The notes: generated from the sequence alone by a model not told the origin. Counted from the stretch's first letter, positions 12,084-23,378 are shown. The stretch: 64,000 nucleotides of DNA from Sycon ciliatum (GCF_964019385.1 NC_088654.1:25256941-25320940), one strand, 5' to 3'. Program-made: numbers and translations.

Positions 12084-15000
12084 CATCGACATTCTACTCG
12101 GCGCTGACGTTAATTGGCAGATCGTCACGGGCGACATCGTTCGTGTAGACGATGGGCCAACTGCTCTCGATACTCGCCTCGGATGGGTTCTGTCCGGACC
12201 AACAGGCAGGTGTAATTCAGGCATCATCTCCACTAACGTCGCAACCGTTCACGCTTGCGATGTCGAACCATCTACCGTGCAAGATCCAGACAGTGCTTTG
12301 GTCCAGCTACTCAAGAAGTTCTGGCAGCTTGAATCCATCGGCATCTTGCCTAATGAACCGGACACTCTGCAGCTGTTCCAACAGACCATCCGCTACGATG
12401 GGCAGAGGTACACGGTCAGGTTGCCATGGAGGGAGGATCATCGCGCGCTTCCAGACAATTACAGTCTGTCCGAGAAACGGCTACAGTCAACACTCAAGAA
12501 ACTGCAGAAGTCACCAGAAATTCTGAAGGAATACAATGCAGTAATTCAAGAGCAACTTCAGAAGGGCATCATCGAGGAGGTGCCAACTACAGAGCACGAC
12601 ATGGTGGGCGAAGTACATTACCTGCCTCACCATCCTGTCATTCGGCAGGACAAGACCACTACGAAGGTTCGTGTGGTGTACGATGCCTCAGCCAAGGTGA
12701 AGACGCATCCGTCCCTGAACGACTGCATCCACACGGGACCACCGCTGCTCGAGCAGATCACCAGCATACTGCTCCGGTTCCAAAAGCATGCGGTAGCCTT
12801 CACCGCAGACATAGAAAAGGCGTTCTTGATGGTTGGGATTGAGGCAGCCGACCGCGACGTCCTACGCTTCCTCTGGGTCGACAATCCCACAAGCGCTCAG
12901 CCGGTACTCAAGACGTACCGATTCACGCGTGTTGTCTTCGGTGTATCCGCTAGCCCATTCTTATTGAAGGCTACCCTGCAACACCATCTCGCCAAGTTTT
13001 ATCCCGAGTTCACTACGAAGCTGCTGCGGAGTCTGTACGTGGACGATGTTGCGAGTGGCGGCAACAGCAATGCCAATGCGTTGGAACCGTTCAACCGTGC
13101 CAAGAATCACCTCGCAACAGGCGGATTCAACTTGCGCAAGTTTGTCTCCAACTCCGCTGAGTTGAATGAGATCGTCAATGGTACCGCAGCGACACCACTG
13201 TCGACTAACGGTCTGCCTACTGTCGCCGTGGACAACGACTCGTATGCCAAGACCATGTTGAACGGCTCATCCGCAGCCACCACCAAAGTCCTGGGCATTC
13301 CATGGGACAGGACATCTGACCGTCTTACGTTCAGCGTCGACGAGGTGTTCAGCACGACCAAGGTCGACTCGCCAGTGACTAAGCGCCAAGTCCTATCGGC
13401 GTAAGCCAAGATGTATGACCCCCTCGGACTCCTGGCACCTATCACCATCACCCTCAAGGTATTTCACCAACAACTATGCCAGTTGAAGATGGGCTGGGAT
13501 GACCCATTGGAGGGAGAGTGTCTTGGCAAGTGGCAGACGATGATACGGGAATTGAAGGCCGTGCCACCGGTCTCATTGCCACGGCACTACGCAACAGACG
13601 CGAACGGCAACATCACACGTGTCGAGCTACACGGTTTCTGTGACGCGTCCGAGAGAGCCTATGCAGCAGCCATCTACATTGTGTTCACGACGGAGGTGGG
13701 CACTTCAGTACAGCTAGTCGCTGCAAAGACTCGTGTTGCGCCTCTGAAGCAACAGACCATTCCCCGTCTCGAGTTGCTTTCAGCACTGGTATTGGCTCGC
13801 CTGATGGCATCAGTCTCCTCAACTTTGGCAGATCTGAAGATTGATCAGATTCACTACTGGTCAGACTCCCAAGTGGCACTGGCGTGGATAGCTGGAGTGG
13901 AGCAAACTTGGAAGCAGTTTGTTGAGAGCCGGGTTACAGAGATCCGACGTCTCGTTCCGACGTCCTGCTGGAGCTACTGCCTAACATCTTTGAACCCAGC
14001 TGACCTGCCGTCACGAGGAGTGAAGCCCAGCGAGCTCACCAGTACCATCTGGTACACTGGTCCGAAGTGGCTACACGAGCCACAACCCCGAGCAGAAGTC
14101 GACAGCCGCTCCGCAGCATCGCAGTATGAAGAAGTCGAGAGAGAGCGGAAGGCAACACCTACCACGGTCATGGCAGTCGGCTGCACCTCGCACAGTAGCA
14201 TCGAGAAGGTCATCGATGTGAATCGATTCAGCTCACTAAGCAAACTGCTGTGTGTGACCGCTTACGTCCTGAAGTTCACAGAGCTGTTGAAGCGTCGCAG
14301 CAAGACCACACATCTGTCTGCGAAGGATCTCCACAGAGCACATACACTGTGGATGGTCAACATTCAACAGGATCTGTCCAAGAACAAGACGTACCCTGGT
14401 TGGTATAAGGAGTTCGGCCTTTTCACCGACGAGAGTGGCATGCTACGGTGTGGCGGACGTCTGCAAAACGCTGGACTGTCGCATGATCAAACCCATCCGA
14501 TTTTGCTGAACGCGAACCACCCGTTGACACGTCTAGCCGTCCTGCAGGCGCATGACACGGTATGCCACAATGGTGTCAAGGAGACACTAACCGAGCTACA
14601 ATCCCGTTACTGGATCATTCGTGGTCGGCAATTCGTACGAAAGATTGTCGGCCAATGCACCGTTTGTCGACGTCTCGAGTCGAAGCCGTACGCTCCGGAA
14701 GATTCACCTCCCCTGCCGGAATTCAGGACCAAGGTGGACTTCCCCTTTAGTTACGTCGGTGTGGACTTCGCAGGGCCACTGTTCGTCAGGGAAGGAGCAG
14801 ACACCAAGAAGGTGTATATCGCGCTCTTCACCTGCGCCGTCAGCCGAGCGCTCCATCTAGATCTTGTGCCTGACCTATCAGCGGAAACGTTCCTCCGTTG
14901 TTTCAAGCGGTTTACGGCACGATTTGGCATCCCTCGGCACGTTACCTCTGACAACGCCAAGACCTTCAAGTCAGCGGCTAAGTCACTAGTGGGTTTGTTC

Positions 15001-15837
15001 GGTCTGCCGGAAGTCACCGACTATCTAACAGCACACGGCATGGAATGGTCGTTCAACTTGGAGAAGGCTCCATGGTGGGGTGGATTTTATGAACGGATGG
15101 TCCGATGTGTAAAACGCTGCTTGAGGAAGATTCTCGGCCAGGCACGCGTCACGTACGAAGAACTGCTCACCTTCTTGCTCGAGGTTGAAGCAGTCCTCAA
15201 CAGTCGCCCTCTGACATTTGTGTCAACTGAAGATGTCGAGGAGCCATTAACACCGTCCCATCTACTGTATGGTCGGCGCGTCCTGTCATTTCCGACAGTT
15301 TGTCCTGATGACGTCGATGTCGCGTCAATTCAACGAGATGAGCTTCTACACCGACTCACCCACCTCAACACAATCCTGGAGTATTTCTGGTGCAGATGGA
15401 GAAGCGAGTATCTCCTCGAACTCCGAAACGCTCACAGGCGAGGCAATCAGCACGACCAAGGAGCAACAGTGTGCGTCGGTGATGTAGTAGTCGTGCACGA
15501 CGAGAATGAGAAGCGTGGCCTGTGGAGACTAGCGTTAGTCGAAGACCTCATCCGAGGCAAGGACAACAAGGTCCGAGGAGCGGTGATAAAATGCTCTTCC
15601 CGCGGAGGACGAGCATCCACCATGCGTCGCCCGGTACAGCGACTGTACCCCGTGGAGGTAGCGAGCCCTGCACCAGTCGCCGATGTTCTCGGCAAACAGC
15701 CACAGGCAGTTGTTGCAGACCCAGCCTCTGCTAGCCAGCAATCCGGTGCGCACCCCGGCGCCATGCGTCCAAAGAGAGATGCTGGCCGGTCAGCTGATAA
15801 AGCCAGACAGCAACTGATTAATGCCGGCTCCTTATAG
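11659..15837 (+). pseudogene. BEL1 pol: protease, RT, RNase H, integrase, with one stop
   Basis: One frame encodes the polyprotein, interrupted only by TAA at 13402-13404. Protease-like VMLDGGSQRSY comes near residue 40. The RT has DIEKAFLMV and the catalytic LYVDDVASGG near residue 460 (codons at 13036-13047). After the stop come MYDPLGLLAP, RNase H (FCDASERAYA, RLELLSALVL, YWSDSQVALAW), the integrase zinc module (VCHNGVKET and CTVCRR) and the integrase core with Asp in VGVDFAGP, Asp in TSDNAKTFK and Glu in GGFYERMVR. It would copy the element RNA and integrate the DNA. The stop lies between RT and RNase H. All other catalytic residues I can check are present. Confidence 0.88.
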
Positions 15838-15974
15838 AACTGCAGCAGCAATATTCTGTGTTAGATGAGAGCATCACGTTGCACCATGCTCTGTACTCTA
15901 GCAGCATCACGCTGTTGTAGGAACGAGTCAGGTACATGTAGTACACTAAATTCTAAGCTCTCATCTGGAGGGAG

Positions 15975-16384
15975 TGTGGAATATTGCATGCTTGTCAGAT
16001 AGTGCATGCTTGTTAGATATTGCATGCTTGTTAGAGATTGCATGAATAAGAGTATTGTTACAAACTAATGGTTCGCACCAAGCATACATACAAGCATACA
16101 AGCAATTGATTATACAGTCTTCTTTCTTCTTTCTATCGTGTCTTCTTAAGTATTTTACTTACCTTTTGCGCCATGGTACGTCTACGACGTTTCAATGGTC
16201 TTCACGTACGACATACGGTTTTCTAGCCCTTTTTCCTGGAGGTTGTCTCCTCGTGTCGTTTCTGTTTCATTGGTTTTTCATTACGTTGCCTAATGACAAG
16301 TTACAGTTTGAGTCTGTGAGTCTAAGAGAACTCAAGATGCGCTCGCGTTGAGCCAAAGCAGTTTTACAATATACCCTTTTGTAA
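15975..16384 (+). repeat. BEL1 3' LTR
   Basis: Direct repeat of 10725-11133 with substitutions and small indels (for example an extra AAGCATACATAC unit). It ends within CCCTTTTGTAAA and abuts a foreign LTR fragment. Confidence 0.85.
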
Positions 16385-16796
16385 ACCGACGGACAAGATA
16401 ATAATATAATTTTAGACTCTGACGAGTATACTTGGTTGGGAGATTTATTGATTAGACTGAAAGACTGATTGTAGAAATACTTGGGTTCGTATAAATAATT
16501 CTCTGTATAAATACTTCTCTGTATACTAGTAAATACTTCTCTGGATACTAGTAGTAAATACTTCTCTGGATAAATACTGATCTGAGAGAGAAGCATACAT
16601 TTGTAACTCTGAAACGAGTGGAAGCAAAATATCTGTCTACATGGACGAAGGAGTACCGAGTTTTTTCCTCGTGTGCTGACCTCGTTGCCATAGAAAATAA
16701 ACATGGCGGCTGTACGCAAGAAAAATCTCATGCGTAAAAAATACACAAAATACGTAAAATAAATAATTCGGAATCTCCGTCGTGAGATTCGCGACA
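16385..16796 (+). repeat. Truncated solo LTR of the BEL2 family
   Basis: Matches the BEL2 LTR from its 28th base (CCGACGGACAAGATAATAAT) to the end (GATTCGCGACA), including the repeated AAATACTTCTCTGGATA units. The first 27 bp are missing and are replaced by the end of the BEL1 LTR. Confidence 0.8.
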
Positions 16797-17838
16797 CTTG
16801 ACACGCTCTCCTCCGCTTTGTACACTTCCTTTAAAATCCTCTAAGTGGTAGTATCCCGAAACTCCTAAGGTCCCCCATCAATCATCGCCTTGAGGCAAGC
16901 TGATTGAAGGCTTGTCACATGGGTCCTGGAAGGTAGGTTTTCACCCAAGTTGTGCTGGCTCAAACATCAACTAAGGTTCCCTGAAAGACAGCACCAGCTT
17001 TTTGAGACTCCCACTATATGTGTTGAGAGCTTTTTGCTCACTGCGTTTTACATTCAATTGCTAGCCATTCTTGCATGTGTGAACAGCTACCCGGGATGTG
17101 TATGATGAGACGGGGTGCATACTGCATTCTGTTGGTTATTGCATCATCACTGCATCACTTTAACCTTTGCATTGCTGAGCCTGTAGTGTTACACAACAGT
17201 ATTATGTGATGAGTGTACATCACACATTGATGAGAATTAACTGGGCGTGCATATGTTCATACGCCCGTTAATTCTTACTCGATTCCCAATCGAAATAATG
17301 TACGGCGATGCGAAAGCTCTCAGCTTGCGATCGGGTCAATATTCGTTGATTTATGGTGCTCCATGGACAAGCATACCCACACGAAACCAACGACTATTGT
17401 GCAGTGAGTGGGTGCTTGATTTTCTTCTTTCTATGTTTTTTCAACGTGGTGCCATGACTGCTTCGAGCAATAGACCCGCGGGAGTGTTCAAAAAACATTT
17501 GACCTCGATACAACCGAGGAGAGTCAAATGGCGGCTGAAAGAAAACTTTCTTTTGATTTGTGCAAACGCGACTTTAGGACAAATTCGCTTAGTTCTAAAT
17601 CTGGTCTCCTGCCATGGGAAGACTTATGCTTCAGCTCATCATTTTCCTGGTTGTAGTAGCTTTCCAGGAAGCCAAAGACCATGAAATATGGAGAATGTGG
17701 ATGCCTGAGCTACAGCCTTTAACTTAACATGCAGTATGTTCTTAGTAAAACAGAACCGTTTTCTCTGATCCTTAGGGCCCTGGCAGCAGTATCCGCATAC
17801 ATACACCGATACACAGCATGCACTCGGCTGTTTAGTGA
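16797..17838. other. Intron sequence, one hairpin
   Basis: No gene recognised. 17231-17277 is a near-perfect hairpin (GAATTAACTGGGCGTGCAT mirrored by ATGTTCATACGCCCGTTAATTC). Frames such as 17247-17684 have no recognisable domain. Confidence 0.45.
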
Positions 17839-18379
17839 TGTTACGAAACTACAACTAGACTTGTTTGCTCCTGCGGTTCACGAACCCCACACGGCACTCA
17901 CTGGCCCGCACGACACGCAGCCAAAACAACACAACCGTCTTCTTCTGGGTCTAGAAAGGTTCTAAAGGATTAAATCCATAGAGCTATGTGAAATATACTA
18001 AGAGAAAGTACCAACGACCCGGGTCGGCGCAAACAAGCTTGCCCAACGACCCCGGGTCGGTGCAGGTACGCATACTACAAGACTTGCACGTTCCAGAGTG
18101 CAGCTGCACGTGCAGTGCAGCACCGGAAGTCAACCAAAGCAGTGTACAATAATACACAGTGGCGGAACGTGCCGCGCTGCAGAGCGGGCAGGAAGTCATG
18201 CAACCAAAGCACCATACAGTAATAAGTCCAGTGCAGTGCAACCACCGTACAATAAATTACGATGGATTTGTCCAAACAGAGTGGAAGACTACAAGACAAT
18301 ACGCACGCACATGCATCACGCGTACACCAGTGGGAGAGAGGCAGAGAGGGAGAGAGAGAGACACCTTACTTCTCTAACA
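17839..18379 (-). repeat. Gypsy1 3' LTR, full length
   Basis: On plus it starts TGTTACGAAACTACAAC and ends TTCTCTAACA. The purine tract adjoining its 18379 edge supports this boundary. It contains paired CGACCCGGGTCGG motifs and a GAGA-rich stretch near 18332-18360. Confidence 0.75.
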
Positions 18380-18403
18380 CCCCTCCCCTAGGCATGATCT
18401 CTC

Positions 18404-19615
18404 TCACGCATAGCGAGCGGAGGGACGGACGTCACGACGATCGCACAGACCGCAGACTTGCCGGCCAGCAATCGGCTCCACGCCGTGCTCGGCAGGTGTG
18501 TCATCGCCATCGGATTGGTCACCAGCCGCGACAGGTTGTGATGGCGAGGGCTTCAGAAGGTCAGCATTGATAACCTTCTCCCTGCCATTCACGTGTCGGA
18601 TGTCAAAGGTCGAGGTGCCCACGACTCTTTTTACCATCCACCCGGTCTCGTAACGCAGCGCCAGCTTGCGCTGCCGTGTCGGCTGACGGAGCAGGACGGC
18701 ATCTCCTACGTCATAAGCCGACTGTTCAGAGACTTCGACGACAGAATCGGTCGTAGAGAACTCTGCTTCAACGAGGTCACGAAGGGCTGTCCGCTCTCCT
18801 AGCCGCGTCACCCATGCGCTGAGGCTACACACCTCCTGATCAGTTGCAACGATGAGATCTCGCGGCAGCCAGCCAGTCATGGCAACCATCAATGCAACGC
18901 CGGTTGCAGAGTGCGGGCGCGTCCTGTAGTAGAGGAGGAGGAGCTCCAGCTCAGACTTCCAGTCAGACGCTTCTAACAGCACCTTCCGCATCAAGGTGAT
19001 TAGTGTCCTGTTCATACGCTCCGCAGCTCCTTGGGACTGCGGGCATCGCACCGCTCCGGTTCTGACTTCCATGCCGAACTGCTGGAAGAGGGCATCGCAG
19101 ACGGCATTCCTGAACTCCGTGTCATTGTCCATGCGAACGATGTCCGACGAACCCCAGTGGCAGCAGATTGTCGTGAACGCGGCGGCGACACACTCCGCGT
19201 TGTGACGGCGAAGAGGCACAACCTCAGCCCACTTCCTGAACTCATCAATACAGATAAGCACGCAGTTAAACTTGCCGCTCTTCTCCGCACCAAGTTCCAG
19301 CGTGTCGATCTGCACGACACTCCACGGGCGGCTTGGGACTTCCGTTCTGGCCTGCGGCGATGCTGGCCCTCTCTGCCCACTGGCTGCTCTGCATCGCTCG
19401 CAGCTTTGGCAGTGACTCTGCCAGCTCTCGGCGATTGACGGAAAGTAACAGCGACTGCGTAGCATCTCGTACATCACGCCCCAACTGGCATGTCCAGATG
19501 CGCAATGGGCGGCTTTTACGACCTTCGGGACAAGCTTGGTCGGGATCACGGGCACCGCTACCACGCCTTCAACGGGCAGTTTGACGCTTCGGCAAAGGAC
19601 GCCACCGTTGATCAC
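18404..19615 (-). CDS. Gypsy1 integrase
   Basis: An open frame of about 403 codons with the integrase that would insert element DNA. The N-terminal zinc module reads HCASGHASWG with CQSCERC downstream. The catalytic core has Asp in VQIDTLELG, Asp in VRMDNDTEF (most Gypsy integrases have DNG here) and Glu in GAAERMNRT. The C-terminal part (YDVGDAVLLRQPTRQRKLAL, then DIRHVNGREKVINADLL) is the usual beta-barrel region, with no chromodomain. The frame is continuous with the RNase H tail upstream except for the TAG at 19619-19621, so it is the 3' end of pol and not a separate gene. Confidence 0.85.
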   Translation of the reverse strand: MINGGVLCRSVKLPVEGVVAVPVIPTKLVPKVVKAAHCASGHASWGVMYEMLRSRCYFPSIAESWQSHCQSCERCRAASGQRGPASPQARTEVPSRPWSVVQIDTLELGAEKSGKFNCVLICIDEFRKWAEVVPLRRHNAECVAAAFTTICCHWGSSDIVRMDNDTEFRNAVCDALFQQFGMEVRTGAVRCPQSQGAAERMNRTLITLMRKVLLEASDWKSELELLLLYYRTRPHSATGVALMVAMTGWLPRDLIVATDQEVCSLSAWVTRLGERTALRDLVEAEFSTTDSVVEVSEQSAYDVGDAVLLRQPTRQRKLALRYETGWMVKRVVGTSTFDIRHVNGREKVINADLLKPSPSQPVAAGDQSDGDDTPAEHGVEPIAGRQVCGLCDRRDVRPSARYA

Positions 19616-19898
19616 GAGCTACTTGCTGACTTTCTTGAACGGACCGGCAATCAACTCAGGCGTGCCAGCCTCGATCAGCTCAGTAGCGGAATCAATGTCA
19701 GCATCAACAAGCTGACCCCTAGCGATCTCTTCTCTCGGCACAGGGCCGACTACCGCTGGAACAGTGGCGGCTCCGACGGCGGTTTCCTTGGCTGCCGTTT
19801 TCTGACACTTTGACCACTCCGACGGCACGCGGGTCAGCCGGTCGGCCGGGTTATGCTCGGATCGGACCCACTCCAGTTTGACAGCTAAGCCGGTCGAC

Positions 19899-22301
19899 TC
19901 AACCAGGTCTTCGATGACTTGAAGGCGGCGCTGGACGAGTACCTTGAAGACCGCTCACCTTCACACGGCAGACGTTGCCGACTACTTGTTCCAGCCATCC
20001 GAACACGGTCTTCGAATCGGTGATCAGCCGAACTGCCTCCAGCTTCCACTCCGCAGCAAATGTCAAGCCGCGGAGCGCGGCGTCAAGCTCAGCGACGTTG
20101 ATGTGCTTGCTGTCGTTCGCGTCTCTCAGCCACGAGCTGTCCTCGATGACTTTGCCGTCGAGCTGCAAGACGACTCCTACTGCCAGGTCAGACGCATCGC
20201 AGAACACGGCCCAGTCGCCGACAGCCGTCGACGGGACGCTCCATACGCCGTGTACTGGATCTCTGCTTGCGACCTTCGCTTCTAGGTCCTCGCAGCACCG
20301 GACGGTAGCGCCGGACACGGCAACATCCCAGTGATCCCCCGCGCATGCGAGCGTCTTGAGCCACGCGCAGGCCGGACAAAGCCAGGCACACACCGGGTAG
20401 TGGCTGGTCAGACGTCCAGTCCACTTGAACACGCCACGCTTCGTCAGCGGACGGTCGAAGCTGAGGTCGACACCGTCGCGGCGTGCCCAGTTGACCACGT
20501 CGGCCGCCGAAGTGGACAGCTGTAGGCCAAGCACGCGGGCAGACGGCAGAGACTCGGCAGGCTTAGTCGGCAGGCCATAGCGTAGCAGCTCCGCAGCCAC
20601 GGCTTCGCGGATCTGCGCCGGCATCAGGATGTCGTCAACGTAATTGTCGACTCCAGGCCACTTCCGCGTGACCCAGCGCACGATCATGTCCATGAACTTA
20701 GGCGCGATGGAGAGACCGAATCCCATGCGCGTCATCACATACATCTTCCCGTTCCACACGACGACTTGATAGCGCAACAGTGACGGGTCAACGTGCACTT
20801 GCAGATAGGCCTTGCGGATGTCGACCAGCTGATAATCCGCGTCGCAGCTTGACCGCCATTTCCGGATCTTCTCTGCACAGGCCGGGGCATCGGTGCCTGG
20901 GTTGGACTTGATCAGCGAATTCAGACCACGATAGTCCAGGCAAGGCCTGACGGGCGTGGAACTCTTGTGCTCTTGCGCCTTCGCCAGCAAGGGCAACAGG
21001 CTCGCCATGGACTGCCGGATCGTGCTCAACAAGCAGCCGTTCTTCACCCAGGAGTCGACCTCGTCATAGTATAGCGACACCTGCTCCGCCGTGAGTTTGT
21101 TCCGCGCATACTGGCCAATGCCGGACCCAACAGGAGCTGTCGGCTGCTGGTCTTCCCACGCCCATGTCAGCATCCAACGCTGTGCGACGCAGTCCCAGCA
21201 GACTTGACCGTCATCCGGCGACAGGGTGACGTCATCTCCGTCCTGCTCGACAGTCACACGGCGCGACGGATGCTTGTCGGCGGCTGCGGCAACAACGGCA
21301 GGCTCCTTCGTTTGACCAAAGCGCACTCCGTCCAGCACACCGTTGTCGTCGTAGCTGAGCTGTACGCCACCAACACCTGCCACAATGTCGGCTCCAATCA
21401 GCACGTCGGTGCCAATGACCTCCAGACTCCGCGTCACGCATGCCACGACAGACACACAGGGTAGAAACACAGGGCCGTCCTGCCGCTGGACGTCAAGGTT
21501 GACGGTGCCGATCAGGTCGATCTCGCTACCATCCAGGGCAACCATCCCGACGGACACGTCATCACTGTACGGGATGTTGCGGGCCTGTAGAAACTTCGCA
21601 GAGACGAGCGAGTGACTCGCACACGTGTCGACGACGGCCATCGCTCGCGCCCACTCCTGGCCAGGACCGTTGGCAGGTCGGATGTCCATGTACACGCGCG
21701 GCAGCGCTCCTCTAGACCGTGCAGCAACCGTGCAGAGGCAGGGGTCGCTGCTGCTGCTCTGTGCAGCTGCGTCCTCTCCCGCGGCAGCTGCGCCCCTCTT
21801 GCGGGCTAGCCACGGCTTCCGCTCAGGGCAGTCCGCCTTGACGTGCCCAACGCCATCGCAGAAATAGCAACTCAGCTGCGTCGCGCCCTTCTGGCGACCG
21901 CCACCTCCTGGTCCACCGCCACTCCGTGGTGCACCCCGCTGCAGGTGAGGGCAGTTGCGCCTGATGTGGCCGACTTCCTGGCAGTTAAAACACACTCCGT
22001 TTCCAGTGGAGGTGCCGCTCGACTGGGCGCTAGACGCTGGCATCGCAGCAGCCACGGGCTGTTGTACTGACTGACGAGCGTCGGTGGCAGCAGTCCGCAG
22101 TGCTCGGATCAGGTCCGTACAGCCGCTCACGGAGTATTCTTTCCCGGCCATGGCCAGCCTCAGCTCGCGCTGAAATTCCGCCGGAAGACCGCACTCTATT
22201 TGCTCGACGACCATCGGGTCCTTATCATCGGATGCGTCGTGGCCAGCCAGCCCCGCCAGACGCTGCAGATCGGCGATGTAAGCGTCGACGGCCTCGTCCA
22301 C
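19899..22301 (-). CDS. Gypsy1 gag C-terminus, protease, RT and RNase H
   Basis: About 800 codons. Gag ends with two CCHC knuckles (CFNCQEVGHIRRNC and CYFCDGVGHVKADC). The protease site reads VVDTCASHS, where DTGA is usual, so Cys replaces the active-site Gly. The RT has CLDYRGLN, LVDIRKAYLQV and an intact NYVDDIL. RNase H has FCDASDLAVG, ELDAALRG and ITDSKTVFGW. The frame ends after a frameshift near 19940; the rest of RNase H continues in another frame (19622-19940) to a TAG and then into integrase. The frame is open upstream only to the TAG at 22335-22337, beyond which gag continues. Confidence 0.85.
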   Translation of the reverse strand: MDEAVDAYIADLQRLAGLAGHDASDDKDPMVVEQIECGLPAEFQRELRLAMAGKEYSVSGCTDLIRALRTAATDARQSVQQPVAAAMPASSAQSSGTSTGNGVCFNCQEVGHIRRNCPHLQRGAPRSGGGPGGGGRQKGATQLSCYFCDGVGHVKADCPERKPWLARKRGAAAAGEDAAAQSSSSDPCLCTVAARSRGALPRVYMDIRPANGPGQEWARAMAVVDTCASHSLVSAKFLQARNIPYSDDVSVGMVALDGSEIDLIGTVNLDVQRQDGPVFLPCVSVVACVTRSLEVIGTDVLIGADIVAGVGGVQLSYDDNGVLDGVRFGQTKEPAVVAAAADKHPSRRVTVEQDGDDVTLSPDDGQVCWDCVAQRWMLTWAWEDQQPTAPVGSGIGQYARNKLTAEQVSLYYDEVDSWVKNGCLLSTIRQSMASLLPLLAKAQEHKSSTPVRPCLDYRGLNSLIKSNPGTDAPACAEKIRKWRSSCDADYQLVDIRKAYLQVHVDPSLLRYQVVVWNGKMYVMTRMGFGLSIAPKFMDMIVRWVTRKWPGVDNYVDDILMPAQIREAVAAELLRYGLPTKPAESLPSARVLGLQLSTSAADVVNWARRDGVDLSFDRPLTKRGVFKWTGRLTSHYPVCAWLCPACAWLKTLACAGDHWDVAVSGATVRCCEDLEAKVASRDPVHGVWSVPSTAVGDWAVFCDASDLAVGVVLQLDGKVIEDSSWLRDANDSKHINVAELDAALRGLTFAAEWKLEAVRLITDSKTVFGWLEQVVGNVCRVKVSGLQGTRPAPPSSHRRPG

Positions 22302-22334
22302 CTTCAGCCGACGCTGAGGGAAACACTTGTAGGC

Positions 22335-22559
22335 CTAGGCCTTCGCGATACAAAACGACTCTTGCATCTTCGAGACGACTGTGCCCTGGACCTTGCGGTC
22401 CGTGGCGCTCAGGCGTGAACACACCAGGAACGCGTCGCCGTCGAGGAAAAGAGGCAGGCTCTTCATCCTCTTCGTCTCCGTGTCCCAGCCCTGGATACTG
22501 GCGAGCACGAGGAACTTCTCAAAAACCCGCTCCCGGTCATCCCCGTTCCCGCGGAACAC
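22335..22559 (-). pseudogene. Gypsy1 gag N-terminal part
   Basis: About 75 codons in the same frame as the downstream gag-pol, ending at TAG 22335-22337. The segments ERVFEKFLVLASIQGWD and MKSLPLFLDGDAFLV are typical of the capsid N-terminal region of Gypsy gag. A more upstream ATG near 22590 lies in a different frame, so the true start also appears frameshifted. Whether the amber codon is a mutation or a suppressed stop cannot be told from one copy. Confidence 0.65.
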
Positions 22560-22603
22560 TCGCAGAAACTTGGTTGTCTAATTTCATCGACATGTTTACT
22601 GAG

Positions 22604-22621
22604 TCCCGGGTTTCGGCACCA
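22604..22621 (-). other. Gypsy1 primer-binding site (tRNA-Phe type)
   Basis: Minus strand TGGTGCCGAAACCCGGGA, two bases inside the 5' LTR. It is complementary to the 3' end of animal tRNA-Phe as I recall it. BEL2 has the identical 18-mer at 32474-32491. Confidence 0.8.
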
Positions 22622-22623
22622 GA

Positions 22624-23009
22624 TGTTACGAAACTACAACTAGACTTGTTTTCTCCTGCGGTTCACGAACCCCACACGGCACTCACTGGCCCACACGACA
22701 CGCAGCCAAAACAACACAACCGTCTTCTTCTGGGTCTAGAAAGGTTCTAAAGGAATAAATCCATACAGCTATGTGAAATATACTAAGAGAAAGCACCAAC
22801 GACCCGGGTCGGCGCAAACACGCATGCCCAACGACCCCGGGTCGGTGCAGGAACGCATACTACAAGACTTGCACGTTCCAGAGTGCAGCTGCACGTGCAG
22901 TGCAGCACCGGAAGTCAACCAAAGCAGTGTACAATAATACACAGTGGCGGAACATGCCGCGCTGTAGAGCTGGCAGGAAGTCATGCAACCAAAGCACCAT
23001 ACAGTAATT
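22624..23009 (-). repeat. Gypsy1 5' LTR, truncated
   Basis: Copy of 17839-18224 with about a dozen differences. The match stops at ACCATACAGTAAT, and 23010-23204 is unrelated. Confidence 0.8.
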
Positions 23010-23204
23010 ATCCATATAAAAACCGCTCTGTGAGCGGTTCTGAAAAACCTTTACTGGTGCTGCCCCGTCGTAAAAGTAAGAAATTAGAACTGGCCCATTG
23101 TCCCCCAAATGCGAACTGATCCACCTAAATCGCGAATGACGGGACCCGAACGCACCAGTAGCACGAGGTCGGGAGGGCACAGGATCACAGCATCATAGGG
23201 TAAC
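23010..23204. other. Unassigned segment between Gypsy1 and BEL2
   Basis: No similarity to either LTR. Contains a small hairpin ACCGCTCTGTGAGCGGT (23023-23039). Confidence 0.4.
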
Positions 23205-23378
23205 TGTCGCGTCGTTATCGTTACATAGACCGACGGACAAGATAATAATTTTAGACTCTGACGAGTATACTTGGTTGGGAGATTTATTGATTAGACTGAA
23301 AGACTGATTGTGGAAATACTTGGGTTCGTATAAATAATTCTCTGTATAAATACTTCTCTGGCTACTAGTAAATACTTC
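23205..23378 (-). repeat. BEL2 3' LTR, first part
   Basis: Starts TGTCGCGTCGTTATCG, matching 32495 onward. Interrupted at 23378 by the nested element; CTTC at 23375-23378 is the left copy of the target duplication. Confidence 0.85.

Larger units (their letters stand above)
10725..16384 (+). mobile_element. BEL/Pao LTR retrotransposon BEL1
   Basis: Two direct LTRs of about 410 bp (10725-11133 and 15975-16384) bracket a plus-strand gag/pol region. A primer-binding site follows the 5' LTR, and a purine tract (TGGAGGGAG) lies directly before the 3' LTR at 15966-15974. Protease, reverse transcriptase, RNase H and integrase come in BEL/Pao order and have BEL/Pao motifs. Most of gag is missing and pol has one in-frame stop. 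The LTRs differ by several substitutions and by copy number of the GCATGCTTGTT repeat, so the insertion is not recent. No target duplication: the left flank is GATAT, the right flank CCGAC. The 3' LTR runs straight into another LTR fragment, which implies rearrangement. Confidence 0.88.
17839..23009 (-). mobile_element. Gypsy-type LTR retrotransposon Gypsy1 (decayed)
   Basis: A minus-strand Gypsy element in the order gag, protease, RT, RNase H, integrase. It has a complete 3' LTR (17839-18379), a purine tract CTAGGGGAGGGG just before it, a tRNA-Phe-type primer-binding site (22604-22621) and a 5' LTR (22624-23009) that has lost about 155 bp of its outer end. Coding is broken by two TAG codons (22335-22337 and 19619-19621) and by one frameshift near 19940 in the RNase H tail. 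The LTRs share about 385 bp with around a dozen differences. The outer 5' end is cut, so no target duplication can be read. Confidence 0.88.

Noticed and set aside
22100-22750. 216-codon plus frame and similar plus frames across 19000-22700
   Set aside because: Shadows of the GC-rich minus-strand Gypsy1 polyprotein.
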